Assembly (NCBI GenBank): GCA_902476645.1
Contig: CABSEG010000091.1
Span: forward strand, 1 to 9,262
DNA length: 9,262 nucleotides
Direction: 5' to 3'
From: an uncultured Lachnospiraceae bacterium
GTDB taxonomy: Bacteria > Bacillota > Clostridia > Lachnospirales > Lachnospiraceae
Position 1 is the stretch's first letter, and each line of letters opens with the position of its first letter. The notes beneath the pieces are model-generated. The model had not been told where the DNA came from and made no database searches. It saw only the letters and a list, made by a program, of their open reading frames with translations. Of the stretch, positions 1 through 5,588 are shown one piece after another. A program made the position numbers and the translations under genes.

Positions 1-62
1 GAAAAAGTGGAGCTGTTGCTCCAGTAGATTATCTATCTACTTTTGCAACAGCCCCGCTTTTT
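1..62 (-). terminator. Intrinsic terminator after prs
   Basis: This two-storey hairpin lies immediately after the prs stop codon. The outer stem pairs GCTGTTGC (12-19) with GCAACAGC (45-52), and continues past one mismatch through positions 7-10 with 54-57 and an A-tract/T-tract pairing. The inner stem pairs GTAGAT (24-29) with ATCTAC (35-40) around a 5-base loop. Read on the minus strand the structure ends in CTTTTTC, as expected for a rho-independent terminator of prs. Because T-tracts occur on both sides it could also stop transcription arriving from the left. The arms resemble some transposon termini (see findings), but no transposase is in view. Confidence 0.75.
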
Positions 63-1234
63 TACTGGTTATGTTTGCTAAGGAAGTTATTGATTCGCTC
101 TACCGGGCTTAACAGACTGCTTATGGAGGAGTCGTGGTTTAAAGTATCAATGATATAGGCGATATACTTGCTTAAATCGCAATTGATATAATAAGGTTTT
201 TCCAAAAGCTCCGGCGTCTGATAGACCAGGTTGGTGGTCAGCACAAAGTCAAACAATCCGGCCTGATAAGCCTTGTCAAACTTTTCCAGACCGTTGGTAA
301 ACAAGCCGAAGGTGGAGCAGATAAAAATCCGCTTTGCCTTGCGCTTCTTTAATTCTGTAGCTACCTCAATTACGCTGGTGCCGGAGGAGATCATATCGTC
401 GATGACGATCATATCCTTCCCCTCCACATCGGCGCCCAAAAATTCATGGGCCACTATGGGATTTGTCCCATTTACGATGGTGGCGTAATCTCTGCGTTTG
501 TAGAACATACCCATATCTGTGCCCAACATGTTGGCCATGTAAATAGCGCGCCGCATCCCTCCCTCATCGGGACTGATGACCATGGTACTGTTCTTGTCGA
601 TATGCAGATTTGGAACTGCCTTAAACAGACCTTTGATAAATTGGTAGATTGGCTGAACCGTCTCAAAACCTTTTAGAGGGATGGCGTTTTGTACTCTGGG
701 ATCGTGGGCGTCAAAGGTGATAATGTTGTCCACCCCCATACGGGTCAGCTCCTGCAAAGCCAGAGCGCAGTCTAAGGACTCCCGTCCGGTACGTTTGTGC
801 TGACGGCTCTCATACAGGAAGGGCATGATCACGTTGATCCTGCGGGCCTTCCCCCCGATTGCCGCAATGATTCGTTTCAGATCCTGAAAATGATCGTCCG
901 GAGACATGTGATTTAATTCTCCGCACAGAGAATAGGTGAGACTGTAGTTACACACGTCCACAAGAATATAGATATCATCTCCCCGGACAGATTCGTTGAT
1001 GATTCCCTTGGCTTCTCCGGAACCGAAGCGGGGAACCTTGGTATCGATCAGATAATTGTCTCTTTGGTAGCCCTCAAAGGCAATGTTGCCTTTATGCTTG
1101 TTGTCCCGTTTCCTGCGCCATTTGACCAGGTACTCATTCACTTTACCACCCAGTGTCTGGTGGCTTTCCAGGGCAATCAGTCCCAGAGGTCCCACCGGAA
1201 TGGTTTCCAAGTTGCGCTCTTGATTTGGCTGCAT
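62..1234 (-). CDS. prs: Ribose-phosphate pyrophosphokinase (PRPP synthetase), long form
   Basis: The product transfers pyrophosphate from ATP to ribose 5-phosphate, making the PRPP needed for purine, pyrimidine, NAD, histidine and tryptophan synthesis; it is cytosolic. The C-terminal half shows the phosphoribosyltransferase-type PRPP-binding loop VIDDMISSGTS (residues 277-287), an ISPDEGGMRRA segment (220-230), FYKRRDY (244-250) and FDAHDPRVQ (174-182), all matching PRPP synthetase signature regions in divergent form. At 390 aa it is longer than the usual ~315 aa enzyme, with extra sequence at the N-terminus. I chose the ATG at 1234 because GGAGGA lies 6 bases upstream. An in-frame ATG at 1276 would add 14 residues but lacks a ribosome binding site and falls at the predicted transcription start. 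It lies downstream of the helicase-loader gene, same strand, with a candidate promoter of its own. Function is confident; allosteric behaviour cannot be read from the sequence. Confidence 0.9.
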   Translation of the reverse strand: MQPNQERNLETIPVGPLGLIALESHQTLGGKVNEYLVKWRRKRDNKHKGNIAFEGYQRDNYLIDTKVPRFGSGEAKGIINESVRGDDIYILVDVCNYSLTYSLCGELNHMSPDDHFQDLKRIIAAIGGKARRINVIMPFLYESRQHKRTGRESLDCALALQELTRMGVDNIITFDAHDPRVQNAIPLKGFETVQPIYQFIKGLFKAVPNLHIDKNSTMVISPDEGGMRRAIYMANMLGTDMGMFYKRRDYATIVNGTNPIVAHEFLGADVEGKDMIVIDDMISSGTSVIEVATELKKRKAKRIFICSTFGLFTNGLEKFDKAYQAGLFDFVLTTNLVYQTPELLEKPYYINCDLSKYIAYIIDTLNHDSSISSLLSPVERINNFLSKHNQ

Positions 1235-1281
1235 GATTCTTCCTCCGTAGTGTCTGCGTTTTCCTGTTTTTAACATCTAAT

Positions 1282-1309
1282 AGTTTACCAGAAAATCTTT
1301 GTAGGTCAA
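1282..1309 (-). promoter_or_regulatory. Candidate sigma-A promoter for prs
   Basis: On the minus strand TTGACC (1309-1304) is separated by 16 bp from TAAACT (1287-1282), which carries a TG one base upstream as in extended -10 promoters. The -35 overlaps the end of the helicase-loader gene. Initiation would fall near 1275, giving a leader of about 40 nt before the chosen prs ATG at 1234 and excluding the upstream ATG. The -10 matches consensus at only four of six positions, so read-through from dnaD-dnaC may also transcribe prs. Confidence 0.35.
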
Positions 1310-2307
1310 GGTTTAATCCCTTTTAATTTTTTAAGAATGCGAATATCGTCTCCCAGAAGCTTACGCATGGTATAGTGACTGGAAATACGGGAGAAAACCC
1401 GCTCCGTGTAAGTGTCCCGAAAGGCGTTCATGTCCAGATTGGTGGAAATAATCGTGGACTTTTTCTGCAATATCCGTTCGTTGATACATAAGAAAAGCTG
1501 AGAGGCAACAAAGGCGTTCGTTAATTCCGTGCCCAGGTCATCAATGATTAACAGATCACAGTCAAAGATATAGGAGTGCATCCTGCGAAGTTCTTCATCG
1601 CCCTCATCCCGACGGAAAGTGGTCTTAGAGAACAAATCAAACAGTTCAAAGGCTGTAAAATAGATGACGGAGTGGGCGCTCTCAATCAGATCCCTGGAGA
1701 TGCAGTGGCTTAAAAAGGTCTTTCCCACCCCGGTGTCTCCATAGAAGAAAAAATTTTGGGACTTGAGGTCGAAATTTCGGATAAATTCCTTGCATTCTCC
1801 TACGATCCGGCGAATATTGGCCAGAGGCGTCATACCGGTGGCAGAGTCTGGGATCTGATCTGAGTAATAGTCGAAACAAAACGTGTCAAAGTTTTCCTCT
1901 TGAAGTATTTGGCGGATATTGGACTGGGTATAAAGCAGATCAATCACTGCCTGCTTAAAGCAATGACATTTTTCACTGCCAATATAGCCAGTGTCTTTAC
2001 AGTCTGGGCAGGTGTAATGGAGCTCCAGATAATCGGCCGGATAGCCGTGCTCTGTCAAAATCTTGCGTCTGATCTCAGCCAGCTTCGTGATTTCTGCGCG
2101 AAGGTCAGAAGGGGAATGCTCTGTTCCCTCAAGCAGAGCTCTGGCGTGGCCAACGCTTAAGGAGGCGATTTTTCCATCGATCTCCGCCAGCTGGGGGAGG
2201 GATTGATAGGCTGCCTTCACACGCTCATCCTGCTGGCGTTTATGATCCAGCTGACGGCGATAATACTCTCTCATGATCCTGTCATACTGCGCATTCTTTA
2301 AAGACAA
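1306..2307 (-). CDS. dnaC: DnaC/DnaI-type helicase-loader ATPase
   Basis: This is an AAA+ ATPase that by family membership loads the replicative helicase onto DNA at origins or restart sites. The 333-residue protein has a helical, charged N-terminal region (1-90), a four-cysteine cluster of zinc-binding type (C100, C103, C114, C116), as expected for the DnaI-like N-terminal domain, then the ATPase domain: Walker A GDTGVGKT (190-197), Walker B LLIIDDLG (252-259), an STN sensor-1 element (288-290) and an arginine-containing RVFSRISS (303-310), like box VII of initiator/loader ATPases. The start is a TTG at 2307, with GGAGG 7 bases upstream. Only 15 bp separate it from the dnaD stop, so the two are surely co-transcribed. 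The gene name is ambiguous across species: this corresponds to E. coli DnaC and B. subtilis DnaI, not to the B. subtilis helicase called DnaC. A phage-type or IstB-like ATPase is less likely given the zinc cluster and DnaD partner. Confidence 0.87.
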   Translation of the reverse strand: MSLKNAQYDRIMREYYRRQLDHKRQQDERVKAAYQSLPQLAEIDGKIASLSVGHARALLEGTEHSPSDLRAEITKLAEIRRKILTEHGYPADYLELHYTCPDCKDTGYIGSEKCHCFKQAVIDLLYTQSNIRQILQEENFDTFCFDYYSDQIPDSATGMTPLANIRRIVGECKEFIRNFDLKSQNFFFYGDTGVGKTFLSHCISRDLIESAHSVIYFTAFELFDLFSKTTFRRDEGDEELRRMHSYIFDCDLLIIDDLGTELTNAFVASQLFLCINERILQKKSTIISTNLDMNAFRDTYTERVFSRISSHYTMRKLLGDDIRILKKLKGIKP

Positions 2308-2322
2308 GCGTATTCCTCCCTT

Positions 2323-3348
2323 CTAGCTGTTTAACAGCTGCTTTTCCAGCGTTTCAAAGTCATAATCCCTCTGATGGAAGTTGTTGAACTTGTTATTCTG
2401 TGCTGCTTTAGGGCTGCTTTGGGCAGCTTTTTTCTTCTTTAAGAAGGCCAGATCCAGTTGTCTGATATCATCCAAATGCCGGATACCCTTCTTATGCCAT
2501 TCTTCCAAAATTCGGTTGGCATAGGCGAAATTGGGTTGGTGGGTCTGGGTGATGGTGCGGTCACAGGCCTCCGCAATGATGGCTGATGTAAAATGAAACT
2601 CATTGGTCCAGCGATCCACGTATTCCATCTCGCTTTGAGATGGTCCCCGCCCCTTGATGCCGAAAGCGTTTAAGACAGAGTAGTATTTTCTGTGGTAGAG
2701 GGAAGAGCCCTTTTTAGCATCCTCCACCGTGCGCACCCCTTCTTTTGACCACTCTAAAGCCACCTTCTCCATATACCGCGCGCTTTTGCTTCCCTTGGAA
2801 ACGCAGTATTCAATCAGATATTCGATCAGGTCTGTGGAAAAGTGCAGGGTGTCGTAAAAGTAAAGAATATTGGAAATCTCCGTGGGACTCAAGGTCTTGC
2901 CCAGATATTGGGAGGCGATAAACAGGAGCTGCTCAATCTCCTCCTGATTTTTCAGGGCTGCAATCCGATCGGCAGTCAGGGGAGTTTTTTTAGGCTCGCT
3001 GGCGGCAGCCGTCTCCCGGCTGGGAGCTGCAGGGGAAGCGTCAAACTTTAAGATGGAAGGTTCCAGCAGAGAAATTCCGCTAATTTGCCCTTTGACGTCC
3101 TTGGAAAGCCCTATGAGTCCCTGTTTTTCCCAGTAAGAAAGAGCACGTCGGATGTCACTTTCCGTGTGCTCAAAAAGATCAGCGGCATGTTCCAGGGAAA
3201 ATGGACGCCCCTCCTGGTGCAGACGCAGCAGATACAGGTACAGCTTTACGTATTCTCCATTGGCCTTGGGCATATATTGGTCAATAAAACAGTTCTGCAC
3301 AAGCGTAACATTCATATCCGTTTTTCTATGTATCGTAATGGCGTTCAT
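2323..3348 (-). CDS. dnaD: DnaD-domain replication initiation/primosome protein
   Basis: The 341-residue protein belongs to the DnaD/DnaB family of Firmicutes primosome proteins, which remodel DNA and help recruit the helicase loader. Residues ~15-100 look like a winged-helix N-terminal domain (segments FIDQYMPKANGEYVKLYLYL and an RRALSYWEKQGLI helix-turn region). An Ala/Pro-rich linker (~101-125) follows, then two DnaD C-terminal-type repeats, at ~125-210 and ~220-300. Each ends in the family YxxxI/VxxxW motif (Y192...W200, Y276...W284) followed by a G(V/I)R segment. A lysine-rich stretch (304-307) precedes a tail reading NNFHQRDYDFETLEKQLL, which may be a partner-binding motif (inference). 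The start at 3348 has AGGAGAGGGG 7 bases upstream; a second Met at residue 12 has no visible ribosome site. It heads an operon with the helicase-loader gene and lies next to a DnaA-box cluster. Two repeats make it resemble B. subtilis DnaB as well as DnaD. Confidence 0.85.
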   Translation of the reverse strand: MNAITIHRKTDMNVTLVQNCFIDQYMPKANGEYVKLYLYLLRLHQEGRPFSLEHAADLFEHTESDIRRALSYWEKQGLIGLSKDVKGQISGISLLEPSILKFDASPAAPSRETAAASEPKKTPLTADRIAALKNQEEIEQLLFIASQYLGKTLSPTEISNILYFYDTLHFSTDLIEYLIEYCVSKGSKSARYMEKVALEWSKEGVRTVEDAKKGSSLYHRKYYSVLNAFGIKGRGPSQSEMEYVDRWTNEFHFTSAIIAEACDRTITQTHQPNFAYANRILEEWHKKGIRHLDDIRQLDLAFLKKKKAAQSSPKAAQNNKFNNFHQRDYDFETLEKQLLNS

Positions 3349-3388
3349 TGCAGTACCCCTCTCCTGTCAGTGCATCGTGTATGAGCTA

Positions 3389-3417
3389 AGTATAGCACAA
3401 GTCCTGCGAAAAAAAAA
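3389..3417 (-). promoter_or_regulatory. Extended -10 promoter of the dnaD-dnaC operon
   Basis: On the minus strand the -10 element TATACT (3394-3389) is preceded by TGC, giving a full extended -10 (TGCTATACT). The -35 position 17 bp upstream (3417-3412) is only a T-run and does not match consensus, which is tolerated in extended -10 promoters. Transcription would begin near 3383, about 35 nt before the dnaD start codon. The nearest DnaA box (3452-3460) lies about 35 bp upstream of the -35 position, where a bound protein could activate or block. Confidence 0.55.
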
Positions 3418-3451
3418 CTGTGATTTTCCCAGGAGGATTTCTCAGGAAGAA

Positions 3452-3489
3452 TGTGGAAAAGCTGTGGATTGTGTGGATAATGTGGATGA
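3452..3489 (+). promoter_or_regulatory. DnaA-box group A (four same-orientation boxes)
   Basis: Four copies of the DnaA box (reverse form TGTGGATAA of TTATCCACA) lie head to tail: TGTGGAAAA (3452-3460, 8/9), TGTGGATTG (3463-3471, 7/9), TGTGGATAA (3472-3480, 9/9) and TGTGGATGA (3481-3489, 8/9). The last three abut without a spacer. This is the group nearest the dnaD promoter. Confidence 0.75.
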
Positions 3490-3588
3490 AGAGAAACAAG
3501 GATGGAATAAAAAAGCGCGTGATGTCAGGAAAATCGAGGATTATGGCGAATACCAATGAAAGTTGCCGGAAAAGTTATGTTAACGGGA

Positions 3589-3609
3589 ATATCCACAATA
3601 GCATCCACA
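3589..3609 (-). promoter_or_regulatory. Two inverted DnaA boxes
   Basis: ATATCCACA (3589-3597, 8/9 to TTATCCACA) and GCATCCACA (3601-3609, 7/9) lie in the opposite orientation to groups A and B, with start-to-start spacing of 12 bp. They sit just before group B, so that the two sets of boxes face each other. Confidence 0.55.
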
Positions 3610-3626
3610 GAAATGGAAGGGAAAGT

Positions 3627-3656
3627 TGTGGATAAACATGTGGATAATGTGGATAA
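3627..3656 (+). promoter_or_regulatory. DnaA-box group B (three perfect boxes)
   Basis: Three exact TGTGGATAA sequences occur at 3627-3635, 3639-3647 and 3648-3656; the last two abut directly. Three perfect 9-mers within 30 bp cannot reasonably be chance. This is the strongest part of the cluster and is followed by an AT-rich run. Confidence 0.8.
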
Positions 3657-3689
3657 CTCAGGAGAAGTGGAAAAGGTGTGGGTTCCATA

Positions 3690-3698
3690 TGTGTATAA
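3690..3698 (+). promoter_or_regulatory. Isolated DnaA box, TTATNCACA type
   Basis: TGTGTATAA is the reverse of TTATACACA, which matches the relaxed TTATNCACA consensus. It lies 33 bp beyond group B, inside an AT-rich run that would suit a DNA-unwinding element if the region is an origin. Confidence 0.45.
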
Positions 3699-3756
3699 TA
3701 TGTTTATGAAGATATAGAGTTGGCGATGATCAATATAAAAGGGTGATTAGAGAAAA

Positions 3757-3804
3757 CGAAAAAACCCCATGCAACGGACATTGCAGTTACACAGAGTTTT
3801 TTCG
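3757..3804 (-). terminator. Probable terminator of murC
   Basis: Thirteen bases beyond the murC stop there is a perfect 9-bp outer inverted repeat, CGAAAAAAC (3757-3765) with GTTTTTTCG (3796-3804), enclosing an inner TGCAA/TTGCA stem (3770-3774 with 3781-3785) with a 6-base loop. On the minus strand the inner stem is followed by GGGG and six T. The inner stem is short, so termination strength is uncertain. It would insulate the DnaA-box region from murC transcription. Confidence 0.5.
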
Positions 3805-3817
3805 ATGGGAAGTTGAT

Positions 3818-5200
3818 TTAAATGCCAAGCAGATTTTCTCCGATTTTTACCACATCGCCAGCTCCCATAGTGATCAACAAATCCCCTGGGACACAGTGTT
3901 CCAGCAAATAATTTTCTATAGCGTCAAAGGAGGGCAGGTAATGAGCCTCTGTACCAAGGGCTGTGATCTTTTCAGCCAGGTCTTTGGAACTGATGCCAAG
4001 GGTATCCGTTTCCCTTGCGGCATAGATATCTGCCAGAATGACCTGATCTGCCAGAGTGAGGGCCTGAGCGAATTCGTCCATTAGGGCCTTTGTTCTGGTG
4101 TAAGTGTGGGGCTGAAATACACACCAGATCGTTTTGTGGGGATAGTTCCTAGCTGCCTGTAGGGTGGCGATGATTTCCGTGGGGTGATGGGCATAGTCAT
4201 CGATTACCGTCACACCGCCAAGTTCGCCTTTTTTTTCAAAACGCCGGTTCGTTCCCTGAAAATCAGAAAGTCCTTTCTGTATCTGCCGAGGTGGAATCTC
4301 AAGCAGATCAGACAGGGCAATTGCCGCCAGAGCGTTGGAGACGTTGTGTTCTCCGGGGACCTTCAGGGAAAAGTGCCCCAGGATTTCCCCGCTTTTTTGA
4401 ACGTCAAAGGAAGCGCATCCCAGGGGATCATAGGATATGTTCAATGCCTGATAGTCGCTGCCATTCTTCAGACCATACGTGATAATGGAACAAGGCAGCC
4501 CTTTTGTAATCTCCTGCAAATCTGGTATTTCCTGATTGATAATCAGCGTTCCATCTTCCGGCAGCTTTTGGGCAAACTGCCGGAAGGAATGGCGTATATC
4601 CTCCAGATCCTTGAAAAAATCCAGATGATCCGCGTCAATGTTTAAGATCAGGCTGATCTTAGGGAAAAAGTGCAGGAAACTGTTGGTGTATTCACAGGCC
4701 TCCGTGATAAAGGTATCATGCCCACCCACTCGGATATTTCCATGGATAGCCTTTAGAATACCGCCCACGGAGATGGTTGGGTTTTTGTCGGCTGCCAGGA
4801 GAATGTGGGAGGCCATGGAAGTGGTGGTGGTTTTCCCGTGAGTGCCGGAGACAGCAATGGGAATCCTATAGTTTTTCATTATCTGTCCAAGTAATTCTGC
4901 GCGGCTAAGCAGGGGAATCTGGTTAGAGATTGCAGCCTGGTATTCGGGATTGTCCGGGTGGATGGCTGCGGTATAGACTACCAGATCAGGAGTTTCTTCT
5001 ATTATATTAGCGCCTGTTTGACTATAGTGCAGGATGGCGCCCGCCTCTTCCCGCCTTTTCGTCAGGGGGCTTTCTCTCACGTCGGAACCGGAGATATGAA
5101 ATCCTTGATCCAACAGAATGAGGGCCAGGCCACTCATACTGATTCCGCCGATTCCAATGAAGTGAATGTGCATGGGTTTTTTGAAATCTATCTGATACAT
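3818..5200 (-). CDS. murC: UDP-N-acetylmuramate--L-alanine ligase
   Basis: MurC adds L-alanine to UDP-N-acetylmuramate using ATP, the first amino acid step of peptidoglycan precursor synthesis in the cytosol. The 460-residue protein matches the family's usual length. The N-terminal UDP-binding domain has HFIGIGGISMSGLA (13-26). The central ATP-binding domain has the P-loop SGTHGKTTTTS (118-128), EACEY (167-171) and NIDADHLD (187-194). The C-terminal domain has GEHNVSNALAA (283-293), GTNRRFE (316-322) and DDYAHHPTE (334-342). I chose the ATG at 5200 because AGGAG lies 9 bases upstream, the protein then begins as other MurCs do, and a TATAAT promoter element lies between it and an in-frame upstream ATG (5335) that would add 45 unrelated residues. 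It is transcribed alone, divergently from glgC. In clostridia murC is, as I recall, often found near spoVG, which fits this setting. Confidence 0.95.
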   Translation of the reverse strand: MYQIDFKKPMHIHFIGIGGISMSGLALILLDQGFHISGSDVRESPLTKRREEAGAILHYSQTGANIIEETPDLVVYTAAIHPDNPEYQAAISNQIPLLSRAELLGQIMKNYRIPIAVSGTHGKTTTTSMASHILLAADKNPTISVGGILKAIHGNIRVGGHDTFITEACEYTNSFLHFFPKISLILNIDADHLDFFKDLEDIRHSFRQFAQKLPEDGTLIINQEIPDLQEITKGLPCSIITYGLKNGSDYQALNISYDPLGCASFDVQKSGEILGHFSLKVPGEHNVSNALAAIALSDLLEIPPRQIQKGLSDFQGTNRRFEKKGELGGVTVIDDYAHHPTEIIATLQAARNYPHKTIWCVFQPHTYTRTKALMDEFAQALTLADQVILADIYAARETDTLGISSKDLAEKITALGTEAHYLPSFDAIENYLLEHCVPGDLLITMGAGDVVKIGENLLGI

Positions 5201-5258
5201 AGCTGAATTCTCCTTTTCAAGATATGTGTATGAAGTCGTATTCGTTTCCGTTAAAGCT

Positions 5259-5287
5259 ATTATACCTTTATTCCGGAAAAATTGAAA
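5259..5287 (-). promoter_or_regulatory. Promoter of murC
   Basis: On the minus strand a perfect -10 TATAAT (5264-5259) lies 17 bp from a poor -35, TTTCAA (5287-5282). Initiation near 5252 gives a leader of about 52 nt before the murC ATG at 5200. The position supports the shorter murC start. Confidence 0.55.
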
Positions 5288-5352
5288 GATATTCTTGAGA
5301 TCATACAAAAAAAGATCAAAAAAGGAGATATCCATCGGTAAAAAGGCAAAAA

Positions 5353-5359
5353 TGTCGAA
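5353..5359 (+). promoter_or_regulatory. Spo0A-box-like site 1 upstream of glgC
   Basis: TGTCGAA exactly matches the 7-base core of the Spo0A box (TGNCGAA, best form TGTCGAA) and is flanked by A-rich DNA. It lies at the -35 position relative to a TATAAT at 5378-5383, the arrangement seen in Spo0A-activated sigma-A promoters such as spoIIG. Spo0A itself is not in the window. Confidence 0.45.
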
Positions 5360-5377
5360 AGAATATGCAAAAAATTG

Positions 5378-5383
5378 TATAAT
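5378..5383 (+). promoter_or_regulatory. Candidate upstream promoter of glgC (-10 element, P1)
   Basis: A perfect TATAAT lies about 205 bp before the glgC start. No good -35 hexamer is present at the right distance; instead the region holds Spo0A-like site 1. This would be a regulated rather than constitutive promoter if real. In such AT-rich DNA a chance TATAAT is possible. Confidence 0.3.
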
Positions 5384-5407
5384 ATAGACAAAAATAGTAA
5401 GGAAAAA

Positions 5408-5434
5408 TGGCGAAAAAATGCTTTAAATGTCGAA
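5408..5434 (+). promoter_or_regulatory. Spo0A-box-like sites 2 and 3 upstream of glgC
   Basis: TGGCGAA (5408-5414) and TGTCGAA (5428-5434) both match TGNCGAA in the same orientation as site 1, 20 bp apart start to start. They are downstream of P1 and about 80-110 bp upstream of the P2/P3 promoters. Three same-strand matches within 82 bp are far more than expected by chance, although single matches occur elsewhere in the window. Confidence 0.42.
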
Positions 5435-5490
5435 ATTTAGAAGAAAAAGAAAGGGATGCGCTTGTTTCTTGCATCAAAAGAGATAAAATG

Positions 5491-5508
5491 TTTGAAAAAA
5501 ATTTCAAA
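5491..5508 (+). promoter_or_regulatory. 18-bp palindrome overlapping a glgC promoter
   Basis: TTTGAAA (5491-5497) and TTTCAAA (5502-5508) form a perfect inverted repeat around a 4-base A spacer. The left arm includes the TTGAAA that serves as the -35 of P2. This is where a repressor would block polymerase. I do not recognise the site as belonging to a named regulator. Confidence 0.35.
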
Positions 5509-5520
5509 ATATTGTAAAAT
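5492..5520 (+). promoter_or_regulatory. Candidate glgC promoter P2
   Basis: TTGAAA (5492-5497, 5/6) is separated by 17 bp from TAAAAT (5515-5520, 5/6), a good sigma-A-type match. Initiation would fall near 5527, about 60 nt before the glgC start. Confidence 0.5.
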
Positions 5521-5523
5521 GTG

Positions 5524-5552
5524 TTCACTATTTCTGAGATGTATGTTATAAT
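5524..5552 (+). promoter_or_regulatory. Candidate glgC promoter P3 (extended -10)
   Basis: TTCACT (5524-5529, 4/6) is separated by 17 bp from a perfect TATAAT (5547-5552), which also carries TGT upstream (TGTTATAAT), a complete extended -10. Initiation near 5559 would leave a ~30-nt leader that includes the glgC ribosome site. P2 and P3 overlap in tandem and cannot both be separated by sequence alone; P3 has the better -10. Confidence 0.6.
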
Positions 5553-5588
5553 AAAAAAACATAAAAAATTACAACAAGAGGTGGTAGC

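Larger units (their letters stand above)
3349..3817. other. Non-coding region with DnaA-box array between dnaD and murC
   Basis: This 469-bp stretch has no credible gene: the short open frames in it lack ribosome sites and run through the repeated DnaA boxes. It holds, from left to right, the dnaD promoter, DnaA-box group A (3452-3489), two opposite-orientation boxes (3589-3609), group B (3627-3656), one further box (3690-3698), an AT-rich run (~3686-3745) and the murC terminator (3757-3804). The sequence between groups (3490-3588) shows nothing recognisable except one Spo0A-like heptamer (3544-3550). It could serve as origin, DnaA-titration site or operon control region. Confidence 0.7.

Noticed and set aside
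2658..2664. TGCCGAA match to the Spo0A-box core
   Set aside because: It lies within dnaD coding sequence as a single copy and shows the expected background frequency of the heptamer.
3152..3559. 135-codon plus-strand open frame antisense to dnaD
   Set aside because: It is a frame shadow of dnaD with no family resemblance and extends into non-coding DNA.
3420..3635. Short plus-strand open frame through the DnaA-box region
   Set aside because: Its sequence is produced by the repeated TGTGGATAA boxes, the product has no recognisable features, and it runs against the dnaD promoter.
5201..5335. In-frame N-terminal extension of murC from the ATG at 5335
   Set aside because: It would start upstream of the TATAAT promoter element, does not resemble MurC, and the ATG at 5200 has its own ribosome site.
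5342..5366. Sigma-H-like pair AAAGGCAAA and AAAGAATAT upstream of glgC
   Set aside because: Each half resembles the sigma-H elements, but only 7 bp lie between them, too short for the usual 11-12 bp spacing.
5316..5528. Minus-strand 70-codon open frame rich in Phe and Leu between murC and glgC
   Set aside because: It arises from A-rich DNA on the other strand, lacks a ribosome site, and overlaps the promoter region.
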